From a bacterium (GTDB lineage: Bacteria; Electryoneota; Electryoneia; Electryoneales; Electryoneaceae): a DNA stretch of 64,000 nt. Made by a program: the position numbers and the translations under genes. Location of the stretch: contig JAHLLH010000002.1 of NCBI GenBank assembly GCA_020444265.1, positions 233,033 to 297,032 on the forward strand. The letters are read 5' to 3'. This document shows positions 17,344 to 26,157 of the stretch, piece by piece (the first letter of the stretch is position 1; each line of letters opens with the position of its first letter). The notes beneath the pieces are model-generated. The model was not told where the DNA came from. It ran no database searches and was given only the letters and a program-made list of their open reading frames with translations.

Positions 17344-17753
17344 GGGCAGGTGACTGCACGGGCCACCCTGACGACCATTCTGCGTAAACGGTGGCGATCT
17401 GTCATCCCCAGCGCACAAGTCCGGCTGCTGCCGGACTATGCCCTTGCTGTTGTGCGCGTCGGGGATCCCCGGGGACGTCGGACACCTTCCCGGTCACGTC
17501 CTTGTGAGCGAAGCATTCTGCTCTGGATTCGGGGCGACAGCCCTCAGCAGGGTGGCTGCGGAGGTGGAACGGTGCCTGGCGGCACCGTGGGCAGGACGCA
17601 GATTGCCACGTCCCTGCGCTGCGCTTCGGTCCTCGCAATGACGTGGTAGGGGACAGGCTGCAAGTGGATAAGGGGGAGCGCGTGCGTTTGCTCAGCATGC
17701 GCACAGACCATAAGGGGGAGCGAGACCCGGGCAGGGGACTGCCCGGGCCAACC
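17344..17753. repeat. Composite interspersed repeat in a 579-bp gene-free gap
   Basis: The gap 17191-17769 has no gene. It contains hairpin ends (ACTGCACGGGCCACCC at the left; GAGACCCGGGCAGGGGACTG at 17722-17753) and a core at 17401-17474 beginning GTCATCCCCAGCGCACAAG and ending GCGTCGGGGATCCCC. The core recurs in reverse orientation at 25984-26054 and, diverged, inside the ABC-F gene at 22975-23060. Confidence 0.75.
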
Positions 17754-17769
17754 AACATGCTAACACGTT

Positions 17770-18633
17770 CTACCGTGCGTACTCGTTCTGGTCCATGTCG
17801 AAAGGCTCGACCTTGATCCGGTTGCGCTCGTCACGCACCAGATGCCCCGCCTTCACGTCAGGATCATGCTCGAAAATGACCAGGTAGTTGCCCTCGACCG
17901 CTTCCTCGAGGAAAGGTTCCTTGAAGGCCATCGAATCGACAGGGTAGAGGTCATAGGCCATGATGTAGGGCAGCGGAACATGGGTGGCACGTGGCAGGAT
18001 ATCCCCGGCGAAAATCAGGGTGTGGCCGCCCGACTCGACCTGGACGAGCTGATGATACATCGTGTGACCACCGGTGATACGGACGCTGATTCCCGGCATG
18101 ATTTCCCCATCGCCATCAAGCCATTCGATGACACCCGCTTCTTCGAGGGGACGGAGGTTTTCCGGTTTGTAGGAGCGACGGTCTTTCGCGTTGGGATGGA
18201 TCGCCGCTTCCCATTCCCCTTTCTGGATCCAGTACTTGGCGTTGGGGAATTGCACTTTGAGCTGGCCATCGCTGTCGATGTAGGTCCCGCCGCCGGCATG
18301 ATCGAAGTGAAGGTGGGTCTGGATCACATCGGTGACATCTTCCTTCATCACATCGACTCGGGCCAGGTCGGTGACCAGGGTGCGCGGACTGTTGATATGG
18401 AACATCGCAGCTTCTTTTTCATCCCACTTGCCGCCGAGGCCGGTGTCGATCAGGACGACGCGGTCGCCGGTCTTGATCAGCAGCATGTTGGCATTCATTT
18501 CGATAGTGTTGGCATCATCCGGCGGGGCGATTTTGGCCCACATGACACGTGGCACAACACCGAACATGGCGCCGCCATCCAGGCGGAACTCGCCATCTTC
18601 CAGCAGAAACAGCTCCATATCTCCGAAGGTCAT
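17770..18633 (-). CDS. Metallo-beta-lactamase fold hydrolase
   Basis: 287 residues, cytoplasmic (no signal peptide). The metal-binding signature THLHFDHAGG lies near residue 107, with the later ligands in GGHTMYHQ and FAGDILP, the pattern of the lactonase/quorum-quenching-like branch of the family (similar in size and in the N-terminal GAMFGVVPRVMW segment). It would hydrolyse a lactone or ester using two metal ions; the substrate is not known. GAGG stands eight bases before the ATG. It is followed by the repeat-filled gap and preceded by a lipoprotein gene on the same strand. Confidence 0.88.
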   Translation of the reverse strand: MTFGDMELFLLEDGEFRLDGGAMFGVVPRVMWAKIAPPDDANTIEMNANMLLIKTGDRVVLIDTGLGGKWDEKEAAMFHINSPRTLVTDLARVDVMKEDVTDVIQTHLHFDHAGGGTYIDSDGQLKVQFPNAKYWIQKGEWEAAIHPNAKDRRSYKPENLRPLEEAGVIEWLDGDGEIMPGISVRITGGHTMYHQLVQVESGGHTLIFAGDILPRATHVPLPYIMAYDLYPVDSMAFKEPFLEEAVEGNYLVIFEHDPDVKAGHLVRDERNRIKVEPFDMDQNEYAR

Positions 18634-18752
18634 CGCAAATCCTCAAAGGTCTTGTTACCGGGAAGAGTTACCCTTTCCGAACGCTGCAAAGGTAGAGATT
18701 GGATGCAGCCGCTGTCGAGGTGATGCCAGAGAATCCGCGAGCGTATGAGCCC

Positions 18753-19835
18753 TCAATCGATGCGATCGCCAGGCTCGCCATACCACCAGCCGTAGTAGTA
18801 CAGGTATTCACGGAAAAAACCGACGGTGTTGAAGATCATCGAAACTTCAACCAACGCCCCCTCACGGATGATGTACTCGCTGGCGCCGACATGGTGCTCG
18901 GGATCACCCCAGTCGTAGGTATAGCCAAGCCTTGTCCAGGGGTACCCGGTTGACGAATAGTCCTCGTTGGCCTCAAACCAGACACGGTAGGCTGAATCAG
19001 CGGCAGCTGACCAGGTATTTCGCTGGGCGACGGTATCGTCAATTTCAGGGTCCATCGAGGGACGCATGAGGTCATCAGGAGAGACATTGAGCAGGACCAT
19101 ACGATCCTTCTCTGTGTCGGGTGGCAGGCCGAGGTATTGGGCGAGACGGCGGCTTATCTCATCCTCCGTCATACGCTCCCACTCAAAAGCCCGAATCAAT
19201 TGGAGAGGGATGGTCACCCAGGTCACCCCCCAGTCGGTGGTTATAGTGTCGCCGCGGCGAAAATCAAAGATGTCGGATTGAGTCCAGGTCACAAGCTGGA
19301 CCGAGTTATACAGCTCGCCCCATCCGCGAACGAGGTAAGGGGAGTCCTCGTTGATTGCCCAGAGAGAGTCCACTACTTCCCACTCCTCGGCAACAGCCGC
19401 ATCTTCGATTGCCGCATGATAGGGCTCCCTCAAGTCGGTATACACCTTCACGGTATAGAACAAGCGTCTCGTTTGCATATCGTCCATTGCTCTGCCGATA
19501 GCAATCTCGCAGGTTGATGTAAGGGTGGCGCCAAAATTAGTAACGGGTGATGGAGGGCGGAAACTCGCGGTCAGCCAGCCTTGGTCAAGCAGACGCTCCG
19601 CAGGACTCCAAACCTGTTTTTCATCGAAGAAGTAATCATTCCCTCCCGTCGCAATGATCTCGTAACGAATCGTGTCGTTTTCGCTCACAACCGGTAGTGG
19701 TGTGAAAAGTTTCAGGTTGGGTGCCTTGTATTCCTGATCCTCGAGCGGCACACCGAGGAAGGTTTCGCACCCAAGGGGCGCGAGGGCGATCAGGAGCAGG
19801 GAAAACAGCAGGCCGCGTGCATGATGTCCGTTCAT
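18753..19835 (-). CDS. Lipoprotein of unknown function
   Basis: 360 residues. The signal ends LAPLGCETF with the lipobox Cys at about residue 23; GGGAGG lies eight bases before the ATG. The mature part begins with a beta-sandwich-like stretch (about 35-140), and the C-terminal part carries TGYPWTRLGYTYDWG and EYIIREGALVEV, a block of the kind seen in GWxTD-type envelope proteins of FCB bacteria, although the exact GWxTD motif is absent. It may be an outer-membrane-anchored structural lipoprotein. The M48 protease gene lies upstream on the same strand, separated by a hairpin. Confidence 0.75.
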   Translation of the reverse strand: MNGHHARGLLFSLLLIALAPLGCETFLGVPLEDQEYKAPNLKLFTPLPVVSENDTIRYEIIATGGNDYFFDEKQVWSPAERLLDQGWLTASFRPPSPVTNFGATLTSTCEIAIGRAMDDMQTRRLFYTVKVYTDLREPYHAAIEDAAVAEEWEVVDSLWAINEDSPYLVRGWGELYNSVQLVTWTQSDIFDFRRGDTITTDWGVTWVTIPLQLIRAFEWERMTEDEISRRLAQYLGLPPDTEKDRMVLLNVSPDDLMRPSMDPEIDDTVAQRNTWSAAADSAYRVWFEANEDYSSTGYPWTRLGYTYDWGDPEHHVGASEYIIREGALVEVSMIFNTVGFFREYLYYYGWWYGEPGDRID

Positions 19836-19863
19836 TGTCGTGTCCTCCCGGGCAGAGCTGATT

Positions 19864-19892
19864 AGGACCCTCGCCGTGTAGCAAGGGTCCTA
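19864..19892. terminator. Hairpin between M48 protease and lipoprotein genes
   Basis: AGGACCCT and AGGGTCCT form an eight-base-pair stem with a 12-base loop. No U-rich tail follows on the minus strand, so it may be an attenuator or mRNA-stabilising hairpin rather than a full terminator. Confidence 0.5.
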
Positions 19893-19907
19893 TTAAAATA
19901 CGATCTG

Positions 19908-21269
19908 CTACTCCTTTTGTTGCGGTGGCTCGAGGTACTTTTCAAAGCGCAATGGCTCGCCGTTCTCCCAGGGCTTGTAGCGGTTCATCAGGTCAACTCG
20001 TTCCCCGATGGGTGGATGGCTGGCACGCCAGAGTTTGTACAACCAGCCGGGACGAGGATTGGCGAGATTGGTCTGCTGCAACTTGATGAAGGCCGTCGCG
20101 GCGGAGTGGTTGTCGCGAGTCAGCTCGAGGCCGAACTTGTCGCAGGCTGTTTCCTGGTACCGTGAAACCCCGTTGACCACCGGCGACAGCAGAAAACTGG
20201 CGAGGCTGAAGAGGAGCAGGATCAGGGGAATCGCGGCGATGTCCGACAGATGATGGAAGCCGAAACGGTCCCCCCACTTTTTCAAAACCCACCCAGCGGT
20301 GCGATGGACCGCATACATCCCGATCAGGATCAACAGTGCGCCCATCAGAATCATGGTGTACATGTGCCCGAGCACATAATGCCCCATCTCGTGGCCCATG
20401 ACAAAGAGGATTTCCTCGTCGTCCATCTGCTCGATGATCGTATCCCAGAGCACAATCCGTTTCGTGCCCCCGAACCCGGTGACATAGGCATTAATCGAGT
20501 TGGTATCCTCACTCTTGTTGACCTCGAAAACTCGTCCCCCCTCGATCCCGGCACGATCCGCCACGTTGAGAATTTTCGCTTCGAGTTCCTTGTCCTGCAT
20601 CGGCCCGAAATCATCGAAAAGCGGTTGAATCCAGATCGGGGCGACCATCAGCCCGAGGATGAGGAAGGGGATCGCACCGAGGCTGAAATAGAGCCACCAG
20701 CGTGTCGGGACCTTTTTGATGAGACGCAGAGGAATCCAGAGGAAGAGCAAGGCCATCACGATCCCGACCAGCATCCCCTTGATCGAATCACCAAACCAGG
20801 CCCCGAAACTCTGGTTGGAGAGGTCGTAGGCATGCTGACGGACAAACTCACTGTAATACGAGAGCGGGAACGAGAGAATGAAGTCGGCGAGGGTAAAGAG
20901 CAGGATGTAGATGACAAACCCGAAGTACCACTTTTTCCCGATCCGCTTCCCAATCCGCTCGAACCAACCCGACAGGCCGCTGAAAAGGATGAGAATCGGC
21001 ACCGCCCAGCCCCAGAGGTTCCCCACCACCCAAAGGAGATTCCCGCTGCGATAATAGCGCATCGCCTTGTCGGTTGGCTCGGGCACTTCAACTAAACCGT
21101 TGGCCATCGTCACACTCGAGTCGAGTGCCAACGCACTGTCCGGCAGAGTGTCCAGCGCTTCGCTGACACTCATGCTGACCGGTTCTATCTCCTGGGCGAG
21201 AGTTGTGGGTCCTGTCATCAGAACGGTGAGCAGGGCGAGCAGGAACAACCAGCGGAACGTACGGCTCAT
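19908..21269 (-). CDS. M48 family zinc metalloprotease (CAAX protease/Ste24-like)
   Basis: 453 residues; the ATG at 21269 is preferred because GGAG stands six bases before it. A signal peptide (ending TTLAQ) and about five to six membrane segments surround the active site HEMGHYVLGH (HExxH). The third zinc ligand and DFG-like element are in YQETACDKFGLELT. NxNAY-like NSINAYVTGFGGTKRIVL is also typical of Ste24 members. It cleaves membrane or membrane-associated proteins at the cytoplasmic membrane, and in bacteria is often tied to envelope quality control. It is divergent from the ABC-F gene. Confidence 0.92.
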   Translation of the reverse strand: MSRTFRWLFLLALLTVLMTGPTTLAQEIEPVSMSVSEALDTLPDSALALDSSVTMANGLVEVPEPTDKAMRYYRSGNLLWVVGNLWGWAVPILILFSGLSGWFERIGKRIGKKWYFGFVIYILLFTLADFILSFPLSYYSEFVRQHAYDLSNQSFGAWFGDSIKGMLVGIVMALLFLWIPLRLIKKVPTRWWLYFSLGAIPFLILGLMVAPIWIQPLFDDFGPMQDKELEAKILNVADRAGIEGGRVFEVNKSEDTNSINAYVTGFGGTKRIVLWDTIIEQMDDEEILFVMGHEMGHYVLGHMYTMILMGALLILIGMYAVHRTAGWVLKKWGDRFGFHHLSDIAAIPLILLLFSLASFLLSPVVNGVSRYQETACDKFGLELTRDNHSAATAFIKLQQTNLANPRPGWLYKLWRASHPPIGERVDLMNRYKPWENGEPLRFEKYLEPPQQKE

Positions 21270-21578
21270 GGTCATCTCCATCGGGAATGGGGGTTACCAA
21301 AACGAAGGGAAGATACGACGTTTCGAGTAGCGAAAGCCGCCTGTGGGTTGCCCTTGTCATCAATTTTGACCTATACTCCTCCCATTGTACACGCCGCATG
21401 GGCAGGGGTGCGTCCCCTGTGACACCTACCGTGCCGCGTTCGCCAAGCCCTGTCCAAGTAACACGAGTGGAGACCCATGCGGGACATCGCCTGATCCTAC
21501 GACTTCAAGGTTGATGCAGCGACCACGTGCCTCGAACTGGTTCGTGCGTGCTGTCTGTGGATTTGTGCGAGGTACCCC

Positions 21579-23504
21579 ATGTCCAGTCGATTGCTCCAGG
21601 GCGATTCCATCGCCTTTCGTTTCCCTGATCAAACTGAATTTCTCTTCCAGGATGCCAATTTCTCCGTCCAATTGAACGGTGGCACGCCTTCCCGTATCGG
21701 CCTCGTTGGCCCCAATGGTGAGGGGAAGACGACACTCCTGCGCATCCTTACCGGTGAGTTGCAGGCAAGCCAGGGCAGGTTGTTAACACCTTCCGAGGGT
21801 CTCAGCCTTGCTGTGCAGCCGCAGAGATTGCTGGAGGAGAGCGAAACACTCTCCCTCGAGCAGTTCCTGCTCGAGCCACTGCAGGAGGTAACCAGCCTCC
21901 GGGACGAACTCTCCATGCTCGAGGATCATCTCGCGACCGACACCAGCCTGTTGACCCGCTATGGCGAGGTGCAAAGTCGCTTCGAGGCATTAGGAGGGTA
22001 TGATCTCGAGGCACGGCTGGATCGTGTTCGCAGCGGTCTTGGGATCATGGAGATTCCGCTTGAAAGAACAATGGCAACCCTTTCCAGCGGGCAGAAAACA
22101 CGGGCTGCGTTGGCTCGTATGCTGCTGACTCAGGCGGACCTGCTGTTGTTTGACGAGCCGACCAACCACCTCGACCGTGAGGCGATCGAGTGGCTGGAAA
22201 GGGTGCTTGCTGACTCCAACAGGGCGTTTGTTGTGGTCAGTCATGACCGTGCCTTCCTCGACCGTGCGACCAATGAAACCTGGGCGGTGCGCGGCGGAAC
22301 CTTTGAGAGCTATCCCGGCAATTACTCCGCGTATGATGCCTTTCGCGAGGAGAGGAACGCCCGCATTACGCATGAACGATCCGTGCAAAAGAAAGAGGTC
22401 AAGCGGCTGGAGTCCTCCCTGCGAGAACGTGCAGGGTGGTCGATGCAGCGAGAATCCCAGAAGGCGGGGCACGGGGAGAAACGGACCGAGCCGAAGGATC
22501 GAGGTTTTATCGGGGCACGGTCTGCGGCGCAGATGAAGCGCGCCCTTGCGATCCGGACACGGATCGAGCATGAACTCGAAAAAAAGAAGATCGAAATGCC
22601 GCAGGTCGAGGAGGAACGCATTCTCACCTTCCCGACGGTTGGGGATGCACCCGGTCTGATGGCGCGTCTCGACGATGTGGTTGCCGGGTATGGCGAGGGG
22701 AAGGTGCTGGACCGATTTAACCTGGAAATCCGTGCCGGGGAACGGATCATCCTGACCGGTCCCAATGGTTCTGGCAAGAGCACGGTTTTGCGTCTGCTGG
22801 CGGGGTTACTGCGCGAGGAGGAGGGGAGAGTCCATCTCCACCCACGAACCAGTCTCCACCTCTACAGCCAGGAACAGGCAGAGCTGCTGGGACGGGATGC
22901 TGGATGGGAGAGGGTTGGCCAAATGGGTGGCCCGGACAGTCCCCTGTCCGGGTCTCATTCCCGGCATGTCACTCAATCACCTCCCTCCGAGATGTCATTC
23001 CCAGCTCCCATGTCAGGCGATAGCCTGGCACGCGCGAAGCGCCAGGGAGCGTCGGGGATCCCCCGGGGCGATGCGAGTGGTCCGGTGAGCCTCCATGCAG
23101 CTGCGAAAGAGGCTGCCAGCGACAGGGGACGAGACCCGGGCAACGGAGTGCCCGGGCCACCCCCTCCTGCTGGGAGTGACAGTCTATCCCTGCTCGAGGT
23201 GATCGCCGACCGGACGCAGCACAACAGGGCACGCCTCTTCCTCGGTTATCTCGGGATTCGGGGGGATGAGGTGTTCCGCCCCGTGGGCAGCCTCAGCCCG
23301 GGTGAGCTGGCACGTGCCGCGCTGGTGCGTACCCTGCTTTCCGATGCCAACCTGATCCTGCTGGATGAACCGACCAACCACCTCGATATCCAGGCACGGG
23401 AGGCGCTCGAACGAGGGCTGCTCGCCTACGAGGGCGCGCTGGTGGTGGTGACCCATGATTTGCGTCTGCGTGAACGGCTGGGAGGGCGTGTGGTGGAGAT
23501 GTAG
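21579..23504 (+). CDS. ABC-F family ATPase with an in-frame repeat-derived insertion
   Basis: 641 residues with two ABC ATPase domains on one chain and no membrane segment. Domain 1: Walker A GPNGEGKTT, signature LSSGQKTRAALA, Walker B LLLFDEPTNHLD. Domain 2: GPNGSGKST, LSPGELARAALV, LILLDEPTNHLD. Such proteins act on ribosomes (translation factors or antibiotic resistance) or in stress tolerance. Residues about 450-529 of domain 2, between Walker A and the signature, are encoded by a 240-bp palindromic repeat (22925-23164). They read as low-complexity Gly/Pro/Ser-rich sequence that no ABC-F needs. Because 240 is divisible by three and lacks stops, both domains stay intact. Confidence 0.92.
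   Translation: MSSRLLQGDSIAFRFPDQTEFLFQDANFSVQLNGGTPSRIGLVGPNGEGKTTLLRILTGELQASQGRLLTPSEGLSLAVQPQRLLEESETLSLEQFLLEPLQEVTSLRDELSMLEDHLATDTSLLTRYGEVQSRFEALGGYDLEARLDRVRSGLGIMEIPLERTMATLSSGQKTRAALARMLLTQADLLLFDEPTNHLDREAIEWLERVLADSNRAFVVVSHDRAFLDRATNETWAVRGGTFESYPGNYSAYDAFREERNARITHERSVQKKEVKRLESSLRERAGWSMQRESQKAGHGEKRTEPKDRGFIGARSAAQMKRALAIRTRIEHELEKKKIEMPQVEEERILTFPTVGDAPGLMARLDDVVAGYGEGKVLDRFNLEIRAGERIILTGPNGSGKSTVLRLLAGLLREEEGRVHLHPRTSLHLYSQEQAELLGRDAGWERVGQMGGPDSPLSGSHSRHVTQSPPSEMSFPAPMSGDSLARAKRQGASGIPRGDASGPVSLHAAAKEAASDRGRDPGNGVPGPPPPAGSDSLSLLEVIADRTQHNRARLFLGYLGIRGDEVFRPVGSLSPGELARAALVRTLLSDANLILLDEPTNHLDIQAREALERGLLAYEGALVVVTHDLRLRERLGGRVVEM
22925..23164. repeat. 240-bp BIME/MITE-like element inserted in the ABC-F gene
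   Basis: The left end GGGTGGCCCGGACAG... ...GGGTCTC and the right end GAGACCCGGGCAACG... ...CCGGGCCACCCC are inverted copies of each other over about 32 bases, each also a hairpin. The interior (22975-23060) matches the core of the intergenic repeats at 17401 and 25984. The length equals exactly 80 codons and the reading frame is open throughout. Confidence 0.85.
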
Positions 23505-23523
23505 GAGGCTGGCCTTGGCGATG

Positions 23524-23876
23524 TGGCCCGGGCCTGCGGGCCGGGTCTATCCTGTTTGTACACCATTCCGTGTCGGATGACACGATCCAGGAAGAAACCT
23601 CTTGTCACCCCGGACTTGATTCGGGGTCCAGCCTCGAATCTGATAACAGTCCGATACAGACGGATCCGAGGTCGCCGGGAGGGGTGAAGGGCTCGCTCGT
23701 CCATGGTCAATGGACAAGGATGGGAGAGGCGTGAAACGCCTGGAGTGTGGATGCTGGATCCCGGGTCAAGCCCGGGATGACAATCGCCTTTCAAGGTTTC
23801 TTCGATGCAGGCCGGATTCAAGAATCCGGCCTGCGTGAATAAACCCGATCCGGTAGTTGCCGGATCGGGCCACCCA
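23524..23876. repeat. Repeat array including a 178-bp element
   Basis: The 374-bp gap between convergent genes is nearly all repeat: a TGGCCCGGGCCTGCGGGCCG-type hairpin (23524-23552), a 178-bp element bounded by inverted GTCACCCCGGACTTG and CAAGCCCGGGATGAC ends (23604-23781), a CAGGCCGGATT/AATCCGGCCTG hairpin (23809-23834), and an AAACCCGATCCGG...CCGGATCGGGCCACCC hairpin (23837-23876). Confidence 0.85.
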
Positions 23877-23878
23877 CC

Positions 23879-25162
23879 TCACTTCACCAACTGCACACGC
23901 TGAACCATTGCCCCGGACCCGCTTTCCAGACGTACGAAATAGGTGCCGCTCGAGATCGCGGTTCCGTTGGGCGTCCAGACGGCGGCATGCGCCCCTGCCG
24001 CACGTGTGCCCCGCTCGAGCAAGGCGACCTGTTGCCCCAGGCTGTTCCAGACACTCAACTCAACCGCACCTGTAGCGGGAAGGGTGTACCGGATCGACAG
24101 GGACGCGTTGAAGGGGTTCGGGTACAAGGCGGTCAGCGCGGCAGTGGCGGGGAGCGAGATGGTGCGCTCATCCGTCGAATTGTCAGGCAAGTCGAGATGG
24201 TCGGCGATGAATGTAAAACCGACTTGGGTCCGTTGCGCCAGCAAGCTGCTGTGGTCGCCGTTGTACTCCTCGAACGTATGCTCGATCCCGAAAGCATCCA
24301 GCGAATCGACCAGGGCGGTGTTCATCGGGAAGACACCCAACTCATCGGCGTTGCCGCAGTCAAAATAGATCGCGAGGTCGTCGAGGGAATTATGCTGGTC
24401 ACGTACCAGCGTACCCGGGAAAAAGGGGTACCAACGGTCAAAGACCTCGTCAATCACCTCCCCATCGCTGTCAAGCGGAAACTCGACATCGAAGGGTTGC
24501 TCCAGGTCGGGGGTAAAGGCACCCGCGAGGGTGAACATCAGGTAGCTGAAATTGCCAGCGGTCGGGGAGTAGGTATAGGGTGCTTCGCCACCGTTTTCCG
24601 TCAACACCTCCCCGAGGACATAATCGATTCCCGCCAGAGATTGCGGCCCGGAATGGGCGGCGACGACGGCAAAGAGGTTGGGGTAGAGCAGGGCGAAACG
24701 CATCGCCCCGAAGCCACCCATCGAATGGCCCATGATGGCCCACTGGCCGGGATCGGAGGAGACCGCATAGGTTCCCTGCAACCACGGAATCACTTCGGTG
24801 ATGATGTGATCCTCGAATTCGCCATAGAGGTCTGAATTGACATAAAAACTACCGGCGTAGGGTTCGGCGCTCCCATCGGGCAGGACCATGACCATCGAGG
24901 GCAGTGCTTCAGCCAGGATGCCGTTTTCCAACACTCCGGTGATGGCCACATAGCTACTGGGTGTCGCCCCCGCCCCATGCAGAAAGAGCACAACCGGCCA
25001 CTCTTCCCCCGACTCGGGATCGTAATCCGGTGGGAGGTAAACCTTCGCGGTACGGTTTTCCTGGAGCAGCTCACTGAAAAAGACCCCATCCACCACCTCG
25101 GCAAGAAGGGGCGTGGTGGTCAGGACGAAAAGCAAGCTCAGGATGGGACGCCAGTGTCGCAT
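23879..25162 (-). CDS. T9SS-sorted alpha/beta hydrolase (esterase D-like)
   Basis: 427 residues from the ATG at 25162, with AAGGTG upstream. The signal peptide ends TPLLA. Residues about 20-310 form an esterase of the putative-esterase/feruloyl-esterase type: oxyanion region VVLFLHGAGATPSSY, nucleophile elbow GHSMGGFGAM (Ser in GxSxG), acid in DCGNADELG, and His in EYNGDHSS. It would cleave esters outside the cell, perhaps on plant or microbial polysaccharides. The last 80 residues are a T9SS sorting domain: YPNPFNASLSIRYTLPATG ... VAL ... SSGTYFVRL ... VQRVQLVK. Confidence 0.9.
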   Translation of the reverse strand: MRHWRPILSLLFVLTTTPLLAEVVDGVFFSELLQENRTAKVYLPPDYDPESGEEWPVVLFLHGAGATPSSYVAITGVLENGILAEALPSMVMVLPDGSAEPYAGSFYVNSDLYGEFEDHIITEVIPWLQGTYAVSSDPGQWAIMGHSMGGFGAMRFALLYPNLFAVVAAHSGPQSLAGIDYVLGEVLTENGGEAPYTYSPTAGNFSYLMFTLAGAFTPDLEQPFDVEFPLDSDGEVIDEVFDRWYPFFPGTLVRDQHNSLDDLAIYFDCGNADELGVFPMNTALVDSLDAFGIEHTFEEYNGDHSSLLAQRTQVGFTFIADHLDLPDNSTDERTISLPATAALTALYPNPFNASLSIRYTLPATGAVELSVWNSLGQQVALLERGTRAAGAHAAVWTPNGTAISSGTYFVRLESGSGAMVQRVQLVK

Positions 25163-25256
25163 GTTCACACCTTGGGTAAATGAAACGGGATTGCGTCCGC
25201 AACATCATCACCATCTCCTGTGCCAAGCAAGAGGGAGGGAAGAATTGCCGGAAATC

Positions 25257-25622
25257 CTATTTCTTTTTTTTCTTCTTATTCGGTGGCTCGGCAAAGACGT
25301 GGTGTTTACATGCCATCACAATCTCCCATTCCGCCTCGTACTCCTCCGGCTCGATGCGTGTCCAGACCACCCAGGTGCCCATCCCTTTTTTCATCCCCAT
25401 CGGCATGAAGGGGGTTGTGTCGTTCCGTGCCAGCATCTCCTCGTACCGGTCCGGCGGCAGTTTCAGCAGGATACCGTCCTCATAAAACATCATAAAAAGT
25501 TTATTGTTGGAAACACAGGCATAGCCGGGGTGGCCCATCATCTGGCCCTTTTTCAGGTCGGGATCGGGGGCAAGGCGGTGGCCGAACCAGTCGATGAGAT
25601 CGTCACGGAAATTCGCGGGCAT
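25257..25622 (-). CDS. TfoX N-terminal domain-like protein with poly-Lys tail
   Basis: 121 residues from ATG 25622 (MPANFRDDLIDWFGH). The core, with KKGQMMGHPGYACVSNNKLF, ILLKLPPDRYEEML and FMPMGMKKGMGTWV, matches the TfoX N-terminal domain, in which short stand-alone members have no proven function; full-length TfoX (Sxy) regulates competence in proteobacteria. The C terminus is NKKKKKK, coded by a tract of A residues interrupted by few G, a site prone to slippage. It lies on the same strand upstream of the esterase gene's 3' neighbour, 95 bp from its start, so is probably independent. Confidence 0.8.
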   Translation of the reverse strand: MPANFRDDLIDWFGHRLAPDPDLKKGQMMGHPGYACVSNNKLFMMFYEDGILLKLPPDRYEEMLARNDTTPFMPMGMKKGMGTWVVWTRIEPEEYEAEWEIVMACKHHVFAEPPNKKKKKK

Positions 25623-25702
25623 GGCAACTCCGGGTTGTGGTCTGGGTGGATAATATCTGAACAAATGTTCTTGGGTGCAAGGGGTGATTTGGGGAAGGTG
25701 AC

Positions 25703-25880
25703 GTCATCCCGGGCTTGACACGGGATCCAGCCTCAAATCTGATAGCAGTCCAAGACAGTTGGATCCGAGGTCGCCGGGAGGGGCGAAGGGCTCTCTCTTC
25801 CCCGGTCAATCGACAAGGATGTGAGAGGCGTGCTCCACACGGATATCGGATGCTGGATCCCGGATCAAGTCCGGGATGAC
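25703..25880. repeat. 178-bp inverted-repeat-bounded element
   Basis: Begins GTCATCCCGGGCTTGACAC and ends with the inverse ATCAAGTCCGGGATGAC. The interior includes GGATCCGAGGTCGCCGGGAG and GGGCGAAGGGCTC, shared with the element at 23604 (same orientation) and 34812 (opposite orientation). It has the same length as both. Confidence 0.85.
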
Positions 25881-25910
25881 AAGGGTTGGGGGTGCTGAGA
25901 TGCTTCGCTT

Positions 25911-26054
25911 GGGTGGCGGGTCACCCGAGCCACGGACCAGACTCACCTCGTCCCAGGCGGGCTACCCTGTCGCGCTCTTCGCTGGGGGATCCCCGACGCG
26001 CACAACAGCGAGGGCATAGCCCGGCAGCTGCCGGGCTTGTGCGCTGGGGATGAC
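25911..26054. repeat. Interspersed repeat, inverted copy of the 17401 core
   Basis: A GGTGGCGGGTCACCC hairpin is followed by a segment (25984-26054) that is, in reverse complement, the 17401-17474 core with few differences, including GGGGATCCCCGACGCGCAC. Confidence 0.8.
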
Positions 26055-26066
26055 ACCTCCCACAAC

Positions 26067-26104
26067 AGACAAACCCCGTTCGACCTGCCGAACGGGGTTT
26101 GTCT
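26067..26104. terminator. Strong hairpin terminator of the TPR gene
   Basis: ACAAACCCCGTTCG and its complement CGAACGGGGTTTGT form a 14-bp stem with a short loop, just beyond the 3' end of the minus-strand gene at 26158. On the minus strand it is followed by TGTTGTGGG, so the U tract is weak. Confidence 0.6.
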
Positions 26105-26157
26105 TGCAGAGGCGCGGCGCGGGATTGGGCTCAGCCCCCTGCTAAAACTTGTCTGTA

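Noticed and set aside
22925..23164. Possibility that the ABC-F insertion is two separate genes or a frameshift
   Set aside because: Both ATPase domains are in one frame with intact motifs, and the inserted block has no start, ribosome site or stop.
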